Positions 41,734 to 49,487 of a stretch of 57,336 bases of DNA are shown piece by piece. The stretch covers positions 1-57,336 of the forward strand of contig NZ_JABERD010000044.1 of the NCBI RefSeq assembly GCF_013044505.1, written 5' to 3'. The translations under genes were made by a program, and so were the position numbers. The stretch is from Streptomyces sp. S3(2020). Its GTDB lineage: Bacteria > Actinomycetota > Actinomycetes > Streptomycetales > Streptomycetaceae. Position 1 is the stretch's first letter. Each line of letters begins with the position of its first letter. Below the pieces are notes generated by a model that saw nothing but the letters and a program-made list of their open reading frames with translations, was not told the DNA's origin and did not search any database.

Positions 41734-44127
41734 ATGCATGGTGGCCCTGGATCCTCCGGGGCGAGACCGAGAGTCGGTTGCATGTCAGTGCCGCCTGCCA
41801 TGATCCTCGACATGCTCTACGACGACCTGGTCCGCGCGTTGACCGAGCCCGGCTTCACGATCGACGTCCGGGCCGGTGATCTGTCGGGGCTGTCCGACGA
41901 GGAGTTGGGCGAGTTGCTCCCGGCGGCTCAGGCCGTCGGCGCCGAGGCTCCGGTCGTGATGCGGCAGGTGGCCGTCACGGTCTGCCATGCGGTCAGGGAG
42001 CGGGAGCCGCGTTTCACGCCGGAAGCGTGCCGTCGGATGTTCGAGTCGCTCGTCGCGCGGCGGGGACAGGTGGGTCCGTTGCCGGCGCTGGACGCGTTGC
42101 GGCGTTGCACGGGCCCGTGGCCCGAACTCTCCGGCCCCGCCCGTGCCCTGACCGAGCTGTATCTGGAGGAGGACCGGGTCCCTCACCCGTACGCGCTGCT
42201 CGCGGTGGCGGGACTCGCGGGCGACGAGACACTGCGCACGGCCGCGGACCGTCTTCGGAGCGACGCAGGGGCCATCGTCGTGGACGAGATCGACGTCGTC
42301 ATCGACCTCACGCCTGTCGAACGGGCCGTGCTCGCCGAGGCTGACGAGGTCCACACCTACGCGCCGGAGCCGAACGCCCCGGACGTGTGGCGCGGGATCG
42401 CCCGCATCCCGGCCTACGTCGCCTTCGCCCGCCGGGCGCTGGAGGCGGCCGCCGACCGTGCCGACGCCCTCCAGCGCGGCGAGCTCCCCTACCGGGCCGA
42501 CAAGGCGTTCACGCCCCGTGAGGTCGACATCCTCGGACAGGCCGCGCGGGTGGCGCTGCTGCGGGACGAGCCCTGGCTGCCGGACCTCGTCGAGCGGCTG
42601 CTGCCCGGCATCGCCGTCGCCCCGACGGCCGCCAGGACCGTCCCCTCGCAGGCCCTGCTGTACGAACTGGTCCGCGCCGCCCGGGACTTCCCGACGCCTG
42701 AGCTGGTCACCGCGATCCGCACCGCGCGCTCGGTCACCCGGCACGCCGGAATCCCCAGACAGCTCGACAGGCTGCTCAAGAAGGTCGAGCCGGCCCTGGC
42801 CGAGCGGACCGAGGTGGCGCTGCGGCTGTCGAGGGACGGGTTCGACGACGACGGTGTCCTGCGCAGGGAGGCGGGCGACGGGTACACGGCCGTCGTGACG
42901 GTCACCGAGACCGTCGGGCTGACCTGGGAGAAGGACGGCCGCCCCCTGAAGAACGTCCCCGCACCCGTGCGCCGCGACCACGCCGGCCTGCTCAAGGAAC
43001 TGCGCGGCCTGGTGAAACGGGTGGACATCCAACTCGGCACCCTCGCCCGGGCGCTGGAGGGCGGTTTCACCGTCGACGCCGTCCACCCGTACGGCTGGTG
43101 GCGCGCGGAGCTGGCCGGGCATCCGCTCGCCCGGTCCGTCGTACGCCGGCTGATCTGGGAGATCGAGGTCGCGCCCGGACGGTGGCGGGCGGTCCTGCCG
43201 GCGGCCGAGGACCTCCCCGACGCGCCCGACGACGCCTCGGTACGGCTGTGGCACCCGATCCGCTCCGACGCCGACACCGTACGGGCCTGGCGGGGCCGTC
43301 TCGTCGACGGGCAACTGCGACAGCCGTTCAAGCAGGCGTTCCGGGAGATCTACCGGCTCACCCCGGCGGAGGAGGAGACCCGCGTCCACTCCCTCCGCTT
43401 CGCCGCCCATCTCGTGCACTACCGCCGGATGTTCGCGCTGTTCCGGGCCAGGGGCTGGACGAGCCGACTGCTCGGACCCTGGGACGCCGGGGACGGGGAC
43501 GCGGCTCTGCGCACCCTGGGCGTGGGGGAGTGGCGGGCCTCCTTCGCCCACACCTACGCGGACGGGGTGGACGGCGACGAGGTGGCCTCGACCGACCGGG
43601 TCCGCTTCGAGCGCCGGGCGGCCGGCGCCTGGCGGGAGGCACCCCTCGCGGAGGTGCCGCCGCTGGTGTTCAGCGAGGCGATGCGCGACGTGGACCTCTT
43701 CGTCGGCGTGACCTCGATCGCCGCCGACCCCGACTGGACCGAGCAGGGACCGGCCCGCGCCTACTGGGAACGGGCCGCCTTCGCGGAGCTGAGCGAGAGC
43801 GCCGAGGCCCGCCGTGACGCCCTCGCACGGATCCTGCCGCGACTGAAGATCGCCGACCGGTGCACGCTCGACGGCCGCTTCCTGGTGGTCCGGGGCGACC
43901 TGCGGACGTACCGGATCCATGTCGGCTCGGCGAACATCCTGATGGAGCCGGACAACTCCTATCTGTGCATCGTCGCTTCGCGTGCCGGGGCGGGCGGCAA
44001 GGTCTTCCTGCCGTTCGAGGACGACCGGCTCACCGTGATCCTCAGCAAGGCCCTGCTGCTCGCCGCCGACAACGAGATCACCGACCCGTCCATCCTCACG
44101 CAGATCGAGAGCGGGAGACCGGGCTGA
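41734..44127 (+). CDS. DUF4132-family (MolR-like) protein
   Basis: 797 aa from the ATG at 41734, which follows GGAGGGGGAGG; a later ATG at 41782 has no ribosome site. The N-terminal half is helical and repeat-like ('LEEDRVPHPYALLAVAGLAG'). The DUF4132 core is about residues 480-560 ('LWHPIRSDADTVRAWRGRL', 'QPFKQAFREIYRLTPAEEET', 'FAAHLVHYRRMFALFRARGW'). The C-terminal domain ('FLVVRGDLRTYRIHVGSANI', 'LPFEDDRLTVILSKALLLA') is the one usually attached to it. Function unknown. E. coli MolR was once tied to molybdate regulation, without firm evidence. It is divergent from the restriction gene (260-bp gap, nothing clear). Confidence 0.8.
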   Translation: MHGGPGSSGARPRVGCMSVPPAMILDMLYDDLVRALTEPGFTIDVRAGDLSGLSDEELGELLPAAQAVGAEAPVVMRQVAVTVCHAVREREPRFTPEACRRMFESLVARRGQVGPLPALDALRRCTGPWPELSGPARALTELYLEEDRVPHPYALLAVAGLAGDETLRTAADRLRSDAGAIVVDEIDVVIDLTPVERAVLAEADEVHTYAPEPNAPDVWRGIARIPAYVAFARRALEAAADRADALQRGELPYRADKAFTPREVDILGQAARVALLRDEPWLPDLVERLLPGIAVAPTAARTVPSQALLYELVRAARDFPTPELVTAIRTARSVTRHAGIPRQLDRLLKKVEPALAERTEVALRLSRDGFDDDGVLRREAGDGYTAVVTVTETVGLTWEKDGRPLKNVPAPVRRDHAGLLKELRGLVKRVDIQLGTLARALEGGFTVDAVHPYGWWRAELAGHPLARSVVRRLIWEIEVAPGRWRAVLPAAEDLPDAPDDASVRLWHPIRSDADTVRAWRGRLVDGQLRQPFKQAFREIYRLTPAEEETRVHSLRFAAHLVHYRRMFALFRARGWTSRLLGPWDAGDGDAALRTLGVGEWRASFAHTYADGVDGDEVASTDRVRFERRAAGAWREAPLAEVPPLVFSEAMRDVDLFVGVTSIAADPDWTEQGPARAYWERAAFAELSESAEARRDALARILPRLKIADRCTLDGRFLVVRGDLRTYRIHVGSANILMEPDNSYLCIVASRAGAGGKVFLPFEDDRLTVILSKALLLAADNEITDPSILTQIESGRPG

Positions 44128-44147
44128 CGACCATTGACCTCCCTCGG

Positions 44148-45095
44148 CTACCGCCCTGTCTGCGCCGCCCGGCGCAACTCGGCCGCCGTGCAGCCGAACT
44201 CGTCCCGCAGCGCCCGGGCCAGATGAGTGGGGTCCACCAGACCCCGGTCGGCCGCCACGGCGGCGACCGTCCGGTGCGCGAGCGCCGGATCCATCAGGTC
44301 GCGGCGGATCCGCTTCAGCCGCTCGTGGCGCACCCAGGCGGTGAACGTCCGCTCGCGGCCCTTGAACAACTGGTGCAGCCATCGGGGGGAGATGCCGTGC
44401 CGGGCGGCCACGCCCGCCGCACACAGGTCGGGGTCGTGGAGATTGGCCAGGGTGTAGGCGATGATCCGGTCGACGACGGCGGCGGACCCGCTCTCGACGC
44501 GTTCCGCGGGAACACCGGCCAGCGTGCTGATCAGCAGACCGGTCACGGCGTCGAGCAGATACTCCGAGTGCGGTGCGCCGAGCGCGTCGACATGGTCGCC
44601 GAGCCCGGTCAGCAACGCGGCGCACACGGCGCCCATCCCGGCGTCGGTGGGCACCGGCTCCCCGCTGCGGCGGGCCAGCGTCTTCGCGTGCGGGCCGAGC
44701 AGCCCCCGGGGCAGACCGACGACCACGACATCGCACGGGTCGGGAAGGGCGAGGGTGTAGGGGCGGGTGGTGTCCAGGGCCAGCAGGTCACCGCTGCGCA
44801 CCTGACGCTGCCGGCCGCCCTGGCTCGCCCACGCGCTGCCGCGCCGGTGCAGGGTGACCTTGAACAGGTCGGGATCGGTGGAGGACATGGACCGCGACTC
44901 GCGCAGCACACTGTGCGGGGTGCAGCGCACCCGCCCGGCGCTCAGCCGCGTCGTCCCGGCGGATTCGACCACGGCACGGAAGGCCTGGCTGTCGGGCGCG
45001 GTCACTCTGAGAGGGACGAGAAAGCGCGAGACGGTCGTCTGCAACTCCTCGGCCTGCCGCATGTGCGGCGGCCCTGCCGCGTGCCCGTCGTCCAT
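44148..45095 (-). CDS. AraC/XylS-family transcriptional regulator
   Basis: 315 aa from an ATG eight bases after AAAGGAG. The N-terminal two-thirds matches the AraC-binding-like cupin region ('VTLHRRGSAWASQGGRQRQVRSGDLLALDTTRPY'). The C-terminal HTH_18 pair is 'VAARHGISPRWLHQLFKG' and 'VAADRGLVDPTHLARALRDEFGCTAAELR'. It is convergent with the DUF4132 gene and divergent from the small genes at 45253 onward. Effector unknown. Confidence 0.92.
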   Translation of the reverse strand: MDDGHAAGPPHMRQAEELQTTVSRFLVPLRVTAPDSQAFRAVVESAGTTRLSAGRVRCTPHSVLRESRSMSSTDPDLFKVTLHRRGSAWASQGGRQRQVRSGDLLALDTTRPYTLALPDPCDVVVVGLPRGLLGPHAKTLARRSGEPVPTDAGMGAVCAALLTGLGDHVDALGAPHSEYLLDAVTGLLISTLAGVPAERVESGSAAVVDRIIAYTLANLHDPDLCAAGVAARHGISPRWLHQLFKGRERTFTAWVRHERLKRIRRDLMDPALAHRTVAAVAADRGLVDPTHLARALRDEFGCTAAELRRAAQTGR

Positions 45096-45252
45096 CGGGC
45101 GGCTCCTTTCCCCGTTGCCCAGGGGCGGCTTCCAGTGAAGCAGCAGCCCGTCGCCCGCGAGGTGCGCTCGGTGGCGAATCACCCTGCGCGGTACGGCGGT
45201 TGCCTCCGTCGCCCGCCGTCTAGCGTGGAGGCCGACCGAAGGGGGACGGAAC

Positions 45253-45384
45253 GTGGCGGAGTTGGTCCGGATGACGTTCGCCGACGAACGCGGCATGGTG
45301 ACGGCGAAGACGGCCGGCGAAGCGACTTTGGCGGCGCCGACGCCCGGCCGGCCGGGCACGGGGGCGGGCCATGCCGTCGGCTGA
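45253..45384 (+). CDS. Very small protein, 43 aa, coupled to a TPR-like gene
   Basis: A GTG with AAGGGGGA six to seven bases upstream opens a 43-codon frame, MAELVRMTFADERGMVTAKTAG..., ending in a Pro/Gly-rich tail. It overlaps the next start by 14 bp, which together with the good ribosome site argues that it is translated. The N-terminus weakly resembles the start of the CU044_2847 (trypsin-co-occurring) domain seen in actinobacterial conflict loci; the rest of that domain is absent, so it may be a remnant. Confidence 0.45.
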   Translation: MAELVRMTFADERGMVTAKTAGEATLAAPTPGRPGTGAGHAVG

Positions 45385-45838
45385 ACTGCCCGACCCGCTC
45401 GACACCGACCCCGACTACCGGCGCGGACAGGCCGCGCTCGCCGACGGCGACTACCCCGGGGCCGCCCGTGCCCTCGCCGCGGCCGCCGAACGCCACCCCC
45501 GGGCACCGGTCCAGTACCGGCTCGCGCTCGCCAGGCTCGCCCGCCGGTCCCCGCGTACCCTGCGCACCGAGCAACTCGCCGACATCGAACGCCTGGTCCG
45601 GCACGCGTTGTGCACCAACCCCGCGTACGCGCCCGCGGCCGCGCTGCTCGCCGTCCTCAAGGAGGAGGCCCGCGAGTCGCTGGAGCGGGCCGACGATCCG
45701 CCGTACCTCCCGGAACTCCATGCCCGCGCGGTGCACTGCGGCCGGGAGGAACTGACCGAGCTGCGCACCCACTGTCCCGCCGCCGCGGGATCCGTGACGT
45801 GGTACCTGCTCATCGGCCGGAAGGACCACGCCTCATGA
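45371..45838 (+). CDS. TPR-like hypothetical protein, 155 aa
   Basis: ATG inside the end of the 43-aa frame. The N-terminal part 'DPDYRRGQAALADGDYPGAARALAAAAERHPRAPVQYRLALARLAR' is a tetratricopeptide-like helical hairpin. The remainder ('LADIERLVRHALCTNPAYAPAAALLAVLKEEARESL') continues the helical array. Cytosolic, probably a protein-binding adaptor. A 15-bp-stem terminator follows at 45881-45918. Confidence 0.7.
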   Translation: MPSAELPDPLDTDPDYRRGQAALADGDYPGAARALAAAAERHPRAPVQYRLALARLARRSPRTLRTEQLADIERLVRHALCTNPAYAPAAALLAVLKEEARESLERADDPPYLPELHARAVHCGREELTELRTHCPAAAGSVTWYLLIGRKDHAS

Positions 45839-45880
45839 CCACGACTCATGACCACACGCAAGACCGTTGTCGCACGACCA

Positions 45881-45918
45881 CGCGCGGAACCGTCGTCGGG
45901 GGGCGACGGTTCCGCGCG
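45881..45918. terminator. Terminator between the TPR-like gene and the convergent small gene
   Basis: CGCGCGGAACCGTCG (45881-45895) pairs perfectly with CGACGGTTCCGCGCG (45904-45918), loop of 8. It lies between convergent genes and can serve both. Confidence 0.8.
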
Positions 45919-45927
45919 GCGGACGGC

Positions 45928-46320
45928 TCAGCAGTCCCTGAACTCCGGCGACTGATTCAGGATCTGTGAGCGCGTGGAGGTGAAGCGCGCGTACGTCTCG
46001 CTGTCCTGCGCGCCCGGCCGGAACGCCGCCACCCGGTGGCAGTTCTGGAAGGCCAGGGCCACCCCGAAGTGCCGCTCCAGGCTGCCGCGGATGGCGTCGC
46101 TGGCCAGGGCCCGCAGCAGCTGGCCGCGCTCCTTCTCGGACGGCGGGGGCGTCTGGTTGTCGGTGAACTCGGCCTTGCCGCCGTGGAGTTCGCCGGCGAG
46201 AGAGGCGATCAGGTCGTAGGCGTAGGGGAGGGACGTGCGGACGGTGTCCACGAAGTCCTCCTCGCGGACGGCGCCGTTCTCGGCTTCGGCGAGGAGCTTC
46301 GGGGAGACGTCGAGAGACAT
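45928..46320 (-). CDS. Conserved-looking hypothetical protein, 130 aa
   Basis: Begins MSLDVSPKLLAEAENGAV and is helical ('DFVDTVRTSLPYAYDLIASLAGEL', 'ERGQLLRALASDAIRGSLERHFGVALAFQNCHRVAAF'), ending in '...RDC'. No family is recognised. It starts 52 bp after the ATPase stop in the same direction, so the two are probably one unit. With two cysteines and a histidine in 'NCH' and a terminal Cys, a metal-related role is possible but unproven. Confidence 0.7.
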   Translation of the reverse strand: MSLDVSPKLLAEAENGAVREEDFVDTVRTSLPYAYDLIASLAGELHGGKAEFTDNQTPPPSEKERGQLLRALASDAIRGSLERHFGVALAFQNCHRVAAFRPGAQDSETYARFTSTRSQILNQSPEFRDC

Positions 46321-46372
46321 GAAGGTGCTTGTCCTGTCTGTGCGTTGAGCGGGGGTGGGGGTGAGGGGTGTG

Positions 46373-47326
46373 TCAGGCGAGGGACGCGGGGCCCGGTACG
46401 AAGTCGGGGTCGACCTGGGAGGCCAGGTCCTCGCCCGCCCAGGCCCGGGCGTTGCGCAGATGGAACTCGACGGCGTGCCGATGGAGCGTCGCCCAGTCGC
46501 GGGGGCAGTCGTCCACGGTCTCCCGCAGGACGTTCAGGGCGTGCCGGTTGTGCGGCTCCAGGGACTCCAGGGACTTCTGGTCGCCCTGTTCCCGGCCCTG
46601 TTCGGCGGCCCGGACGAACGGTGAGTGGACCAGGTGGGTCAGCAGGTCGTCGCCCACCTCCTCCTTGAGGAAGAGCAGATCGTCCTCGCCGGTCACCTTG
46701 TTGCCGACGACGGCGATCCGGATGCCGAACTCACGGGCGTGATCGCGGTACTGGCGGTAGACCGAGACGCCCTTGCGGGTGGGTTCCGCCACCAGGAACG
46801 TGAGGTCGAAGCGGGTGAAGAGACCGGAGGCGAAGGCGTCCGCGCCCGCCGTCATGTCCACCACCACGTACTCGCCGGGCCCGTCGACGAGATGGTTGAG
46901 GTAGAGCTCCACCCCGCCGAGCTTGGAGTGGTAGCAGGCCACCCCGAGGTCGCTCTCCTCGAACTCGCCGGTCACCATCAGCGGCACGTCGCCCACCCGC
47001 CGGACGTGCCGGGCGTGCAGTCCGTCGTCACCGAGCAGGGTCAGCAGCCGGGAGCCGCGGCCCGGCGGAGTGGTCTTGATCATGGCCTCGGAGGACGCGA
47101 TACGCGGGTTGGTGCCGCGCAGCAGGTCCTTGACTGCGTTCAGGTGCGCGCCCAGCGCGGGAGCGGCCGGCAGTTCACCGTCATGGCCCAGTGCCTCGGC
47201 CAGATGCTGGTTGATGTCCCCGTCCACGGCGAGCACCCGGGCGCCGGAGTGCGCGAGGTGACGGGAGAAGAGTGCCGACAGGGTGGTCTTGCCGCTGCCA
47301 CCCTTGCCGACGAAGGCGACGCGCAT
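46373..47326 (-). CDS. CooC/ParA-like deviant Walker ATPase
   Basis: 317 aa from the second ATG (47326), which is better spaced from AGGGCGGG than the one at 47332. Deviant Walker A 'GKGGSGKTT', switch I-like 'AVDGDINQHLAEALG', Walker B 'YVVVDMTAGADAF', and 'FLVAEPTRKGVSVYRQY'. This arrangement, with no DNA-partition partner, is that of CooC-type ATPases that load metal into enzymes. Only 65 bp separate it from the divergent acetyltransferase operon, and a Zur-like box lies in that gap, suggesting zinc or another metal. Confidence 0.88.
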   Translation of the reverse strand: MRVAFVGKGGSGKTTLSALFSRHLAHSGARVLAVDGDINQHLAEALGHDGELPAAPALGAHLNAVKDLLRGTNPRIASSEAMIKTTPPGRGSRLLTLLGDDGLHARHVRRVGDVPLMVTGEFEESDLGVACYHSKLGGVELYLNHLVDGPGEYVVVDMTAGADAFASGLFTRFDLTFLVAEPTRKGVSVYRQYRDHAREFGIRIAVVGNKVTGEDDLLFLKEEVGDDLLTHLVHSPFVRAAEQGREQGDQKSLESLEPHNRHALNVLRETVDDCPRDWATLHRHAVEFHLRNARAWAGEDLASQVDPDFVPGPASLA

Positions 47327-47356
47327 CAGCATCCCGCCCTGACAGCTAAGGCCGTT

Positions 47357-47384
47357 TTGAAAATGGATGTCATGTCGGTAGGTT
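47357..47384 (+). promoter_or_regulatory. Promoter with Zur-like box between the CooC-like ATPase and the acetyltransferase operon
   Basis: TTGAAA (47357-47362) and TAGGTT (47379-47384), 16-bp spacer. Transcription would begin at about the GTG at 47392. TGAAAATGGATGTCA (47358-47372) resembles the actinobacterial Zur palindrome TGAAAATGATTTTCA in its left half and in 4 of 7 right-half positions, and it overlaps the -35 element. Regulation by Zur is inferred. Confidence 0.45.
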
Positions 47385-47391
47385 GTAGGGC

Positions 47392-47994
47392 GTGCCCTTG
47401 ATCACTGTCAAATCGTCCGGTGATCAACCACTTCCGCTTAATGCATATGATGTGCAAGTGCGTGAATACAGCATCAGGGCCGCGGGCCCGGACGACCTCG
47501 AAGGTGCGCGAGCCGTGATGCTCGACACCGTCTACCGTGACTTCGGTTCCGGCTACGTGCCCCGCTGGCACGGCGACATCATCGACCCGGCCGCCGCCTA
47601 CCTGCTCCCGGAGCGCCACACCCTCCTCGTGGCGCTCGACCCGGAGAGCGGCGAGGTCGTCGCCACCGGCGCCCTGGACTCCCGTGGCCCGGCCCACCCG
47701 CCGAACCCGCGCCATGTCGCCGAGCGCTACCCCTCGGGCCAGACCGCACAGCTGCGCCGCATCTACGTCCGCCCCGAGCACCGCAGGCGCGGCCTCGCCC
47801 GGCGGCTGGTCGCGGAGCTGATGGCGTTCGCCGTCGCCGAGGGCGGCTACCGCTCCGTGTATCTGCACACCGACCCGGCCGTCCCGGGCGCCGAGGCCTT
47901 CTGGCGGTCGCTCGGCAAGCTCGTGCACGACGAGCGCGAGGACCCCGAGGGCGCGTCCGGCGTCCTGCACTTCGAGATACCGATGGGGCGATGA
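47392..47994 (+). CDS. GNAT-family N-acetyltransferase
   Basis: 200 aa from the GTG at 47392, which would be the first base or so of a leaderless mRNA given the promoter at 47357-47384. A GTG at 47458 (start VREYSIRAAGPDDL) would still include the whole domain. GNAT core: 'YSIRAAGPDDLEGARAVML', 'QLRRIYVRPEHRRRGLARRLV' (acetyl-CoA loop R-x-x-G-x-A) and 'YRSVYLHTDP'. The stop overlaps the start of the solute-binding lipoprotein gene (ATGA). It may modify a small molecule handled by the transporter. Confidence 0.88.
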   Translation: MPLITVKSSGDQPLPLNAYDVQVREYSIRAAGPDDLEGARAVMLDTVYRDFGSGYVPRWHGDIIDPAAAYLLPERHTLLVALDPESGEVVATGALDSRGPAHPPNPRHVAERYPSGQTAQLRRIYVRPEHRRRGLARRLVAELMAFAVAEGGYRSVYLHTDPAVPGAEAFWRSLGKLVHDEREDPEGASGVLHFEIPMGR

Positions 47995-49484
47995 CCCGCA
48001 TGACCCGACCGCGCTTCCTTCTCGCCCTCCTCCTCGCCCCCGTCCTCACCGGCTGCTTCGCCTCCGACGGCACCGGCGACTCGTCCGACGACGCCGGTGA
48101 CGGCTCCCGGCTGCGGGTCGCCCTCGCCTTCCCGCCCGCCGAGAACCTCTCGCCGTACGGCGCCGACGCCACCCTCCTCAGCCGTCTCGGCGTCACCGAG
48201 GGACTGACCGCCCTGGACGCCAACGGCGCCGCCGCCCCCGCGCTCGCCGCGTCCTGGACCCGCGAGAACGACCGCACCTGGCTGTTCACCCTGCGCGAGG
48301 CCACCTTCCAGGACGGCACCGACGTCACCCCGGCCACCGTCGCCGCCGCCCTCAGCCACGCCACCGACGCCGAGCCGGCCCCCGCCGCGCTCTCCGGCGT
48401 GACCCTCACCGCGAAGGCCGAGGGCGCCACCGGCGTCCGGGTCACCACGAAGGACCCCGACCCCGCGCTGCCCCTGCGACTGTCCAGCCCCAGCCTCGCC
48501 ATCCTCTCCGCGAAGGCCTACGGCACCAGGGTCGACCCCGTCGGCCACGCCACCGGCCCCTTCGAGCTCACCAAGGTCATGGGCGCCACCGCGGCCACCC
48601 TCGACCGCTACGACGACTACTGGGGCGGGCGCGCCCAGGCCTCGGGCATCGACGTGAAGTTCGTCGCCGACGGCACCGCCCGCACCAGTGCGCTCCGTAC
48701 CGACCAGGTCGACCTCGCGGAGGCGATTCCCGTCGCCCAGGCCGCCACCCTCGACAAGGGCCTGCGCAAGGCCACCGCCACGACCCGCACCACCAGCCTG
48801 CTGCTCAACACCGAGAGCGGTGCCTTCGAGGACGCCGGCCTGCGGGCCGCCGCCCGGCGGGCCGTGGACACCTCCGCGCTCGCCGAGGGCGTCTACGAGG
48901 GGTACGCCGACGCCGGTGCCGGCATCTACGGACCCGCCGTGACCTGGGCCGAGGGCAAGCGGACCGAGCCGGCCGGCCGGGCGAAGGCCACCGACCCCGA
49001 GGGCGCGAAGATCACCCTCGCCACATACGACAACCGGCCCGAACTCCCCGAGGTCGCCCAGGTGTTGAAGCAGCAGCTGGAGAAGGCCGGGTTCGAGGTC
49101 GAGCTGGAGGTGCGCGAGTACTCGCGGCTGGAGAGCGACGCGCTCCAGGGCAGGTTCGACGCCTTCGTCGGCGCCCGCAACAGCCTCCTCGACACCGGCG
49201 ACCCCGTCTCGGTCCTCGCCAGCGACTTCACCTGCGACGGCAGTTACAACCTGGCGCTGCTGTGCGACAAGGACGTCGACAAGGCGGTGAAGAAGGCCGA
49301 GGGCATCGCCGACACCGAGAAGCGCCAGGGCGCCGCCATGGCCGCCGAGGCGAAGATCCTCGGCACCGACGCCGTCGTCCCGCTGGTCCACCAGCGCGTC
49401 ATCACCGGCGTCGGCCCCGACGTCGCCGGCGCCCTCCTCGACCCGTACGAGCGCACCCTCGTCGGCATCGGCACCCGGCGCTGA
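47991..49484 (+). CDS. Peptide/nickel-type ABC transporter substrate-binding lipoprotein
   Basis: 497 aa; ATGA overlap with the acetyltransferase. Lipoprotein signal 'RFLLALLLAPVLTGC' (Cys at about 20). The mature part is SBP family 5: 'NLSPYGADATLLSRLGVTEGLTALD', 'WLFTLREATFQDGTDVT', 'YDDYWGG' and 'QQLEKAGFEVELEV'. Family members bind peptides, nickel chelates or metallophores. Coupled to the fused permease 3 bp downstream. Confidence 0.92.
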   Translation: MTRMTRPRFLLALLLAPVLTGCFASDGTGDSSDDAGDGSRLRVALAFPPAENLSPYGADATLLSRLGVTEGLTALDANGAAAPALAASWTRENDRTWLFTLREATFQDGTDVTPATVAAALSHATDAEPAPAALSGVTLTAKAEGATGVRVTTKDPDPALPLRLSSPSLAILSAKAYGTRVDPVGHATGPFELTKVMGATAATLDRYDDYWGGRAQASGIDVKFVADGTARTSALRTDQVDLAEAIPVAQAATLDKGLRKATATTRTTSLLLNTESGAFEDAGLRAAARRAVDTSALAEGVYEGYADAGAGIYGPAVTWAEGKRTEPAGRAKATDPEGAKITLATYDNRPELPEVAQVLKQQLEKAGFEVELEVREYSRLESDALQGRFDAFVGARNSLLDTGDPVSVLASDFTCDGSYNLALLCDKDVDKAVKKAEGIADTEKRQGAAMAAEAKILGTDAVVPLVHQRVITGVGPDVAGALLDPYERTLVGIGTRR

Positions 49485-49487
49485 CGC

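Noticed and set aside
41785..44736. A 983-codon minus-strand frame opposite the DUF4132 gene
   Set aside because: It overlaps two better-supported genes and has no ribosome site or motifs.
45835..45969. A 44-codon ORF beginning with an ATG that overlaps the stop of the TPR-like gene
   Set aside because: It runs straight through the 15-bp-stem terminator at 45881-45918 and into the convergent gene. The apparent codons are those of the hairpin.
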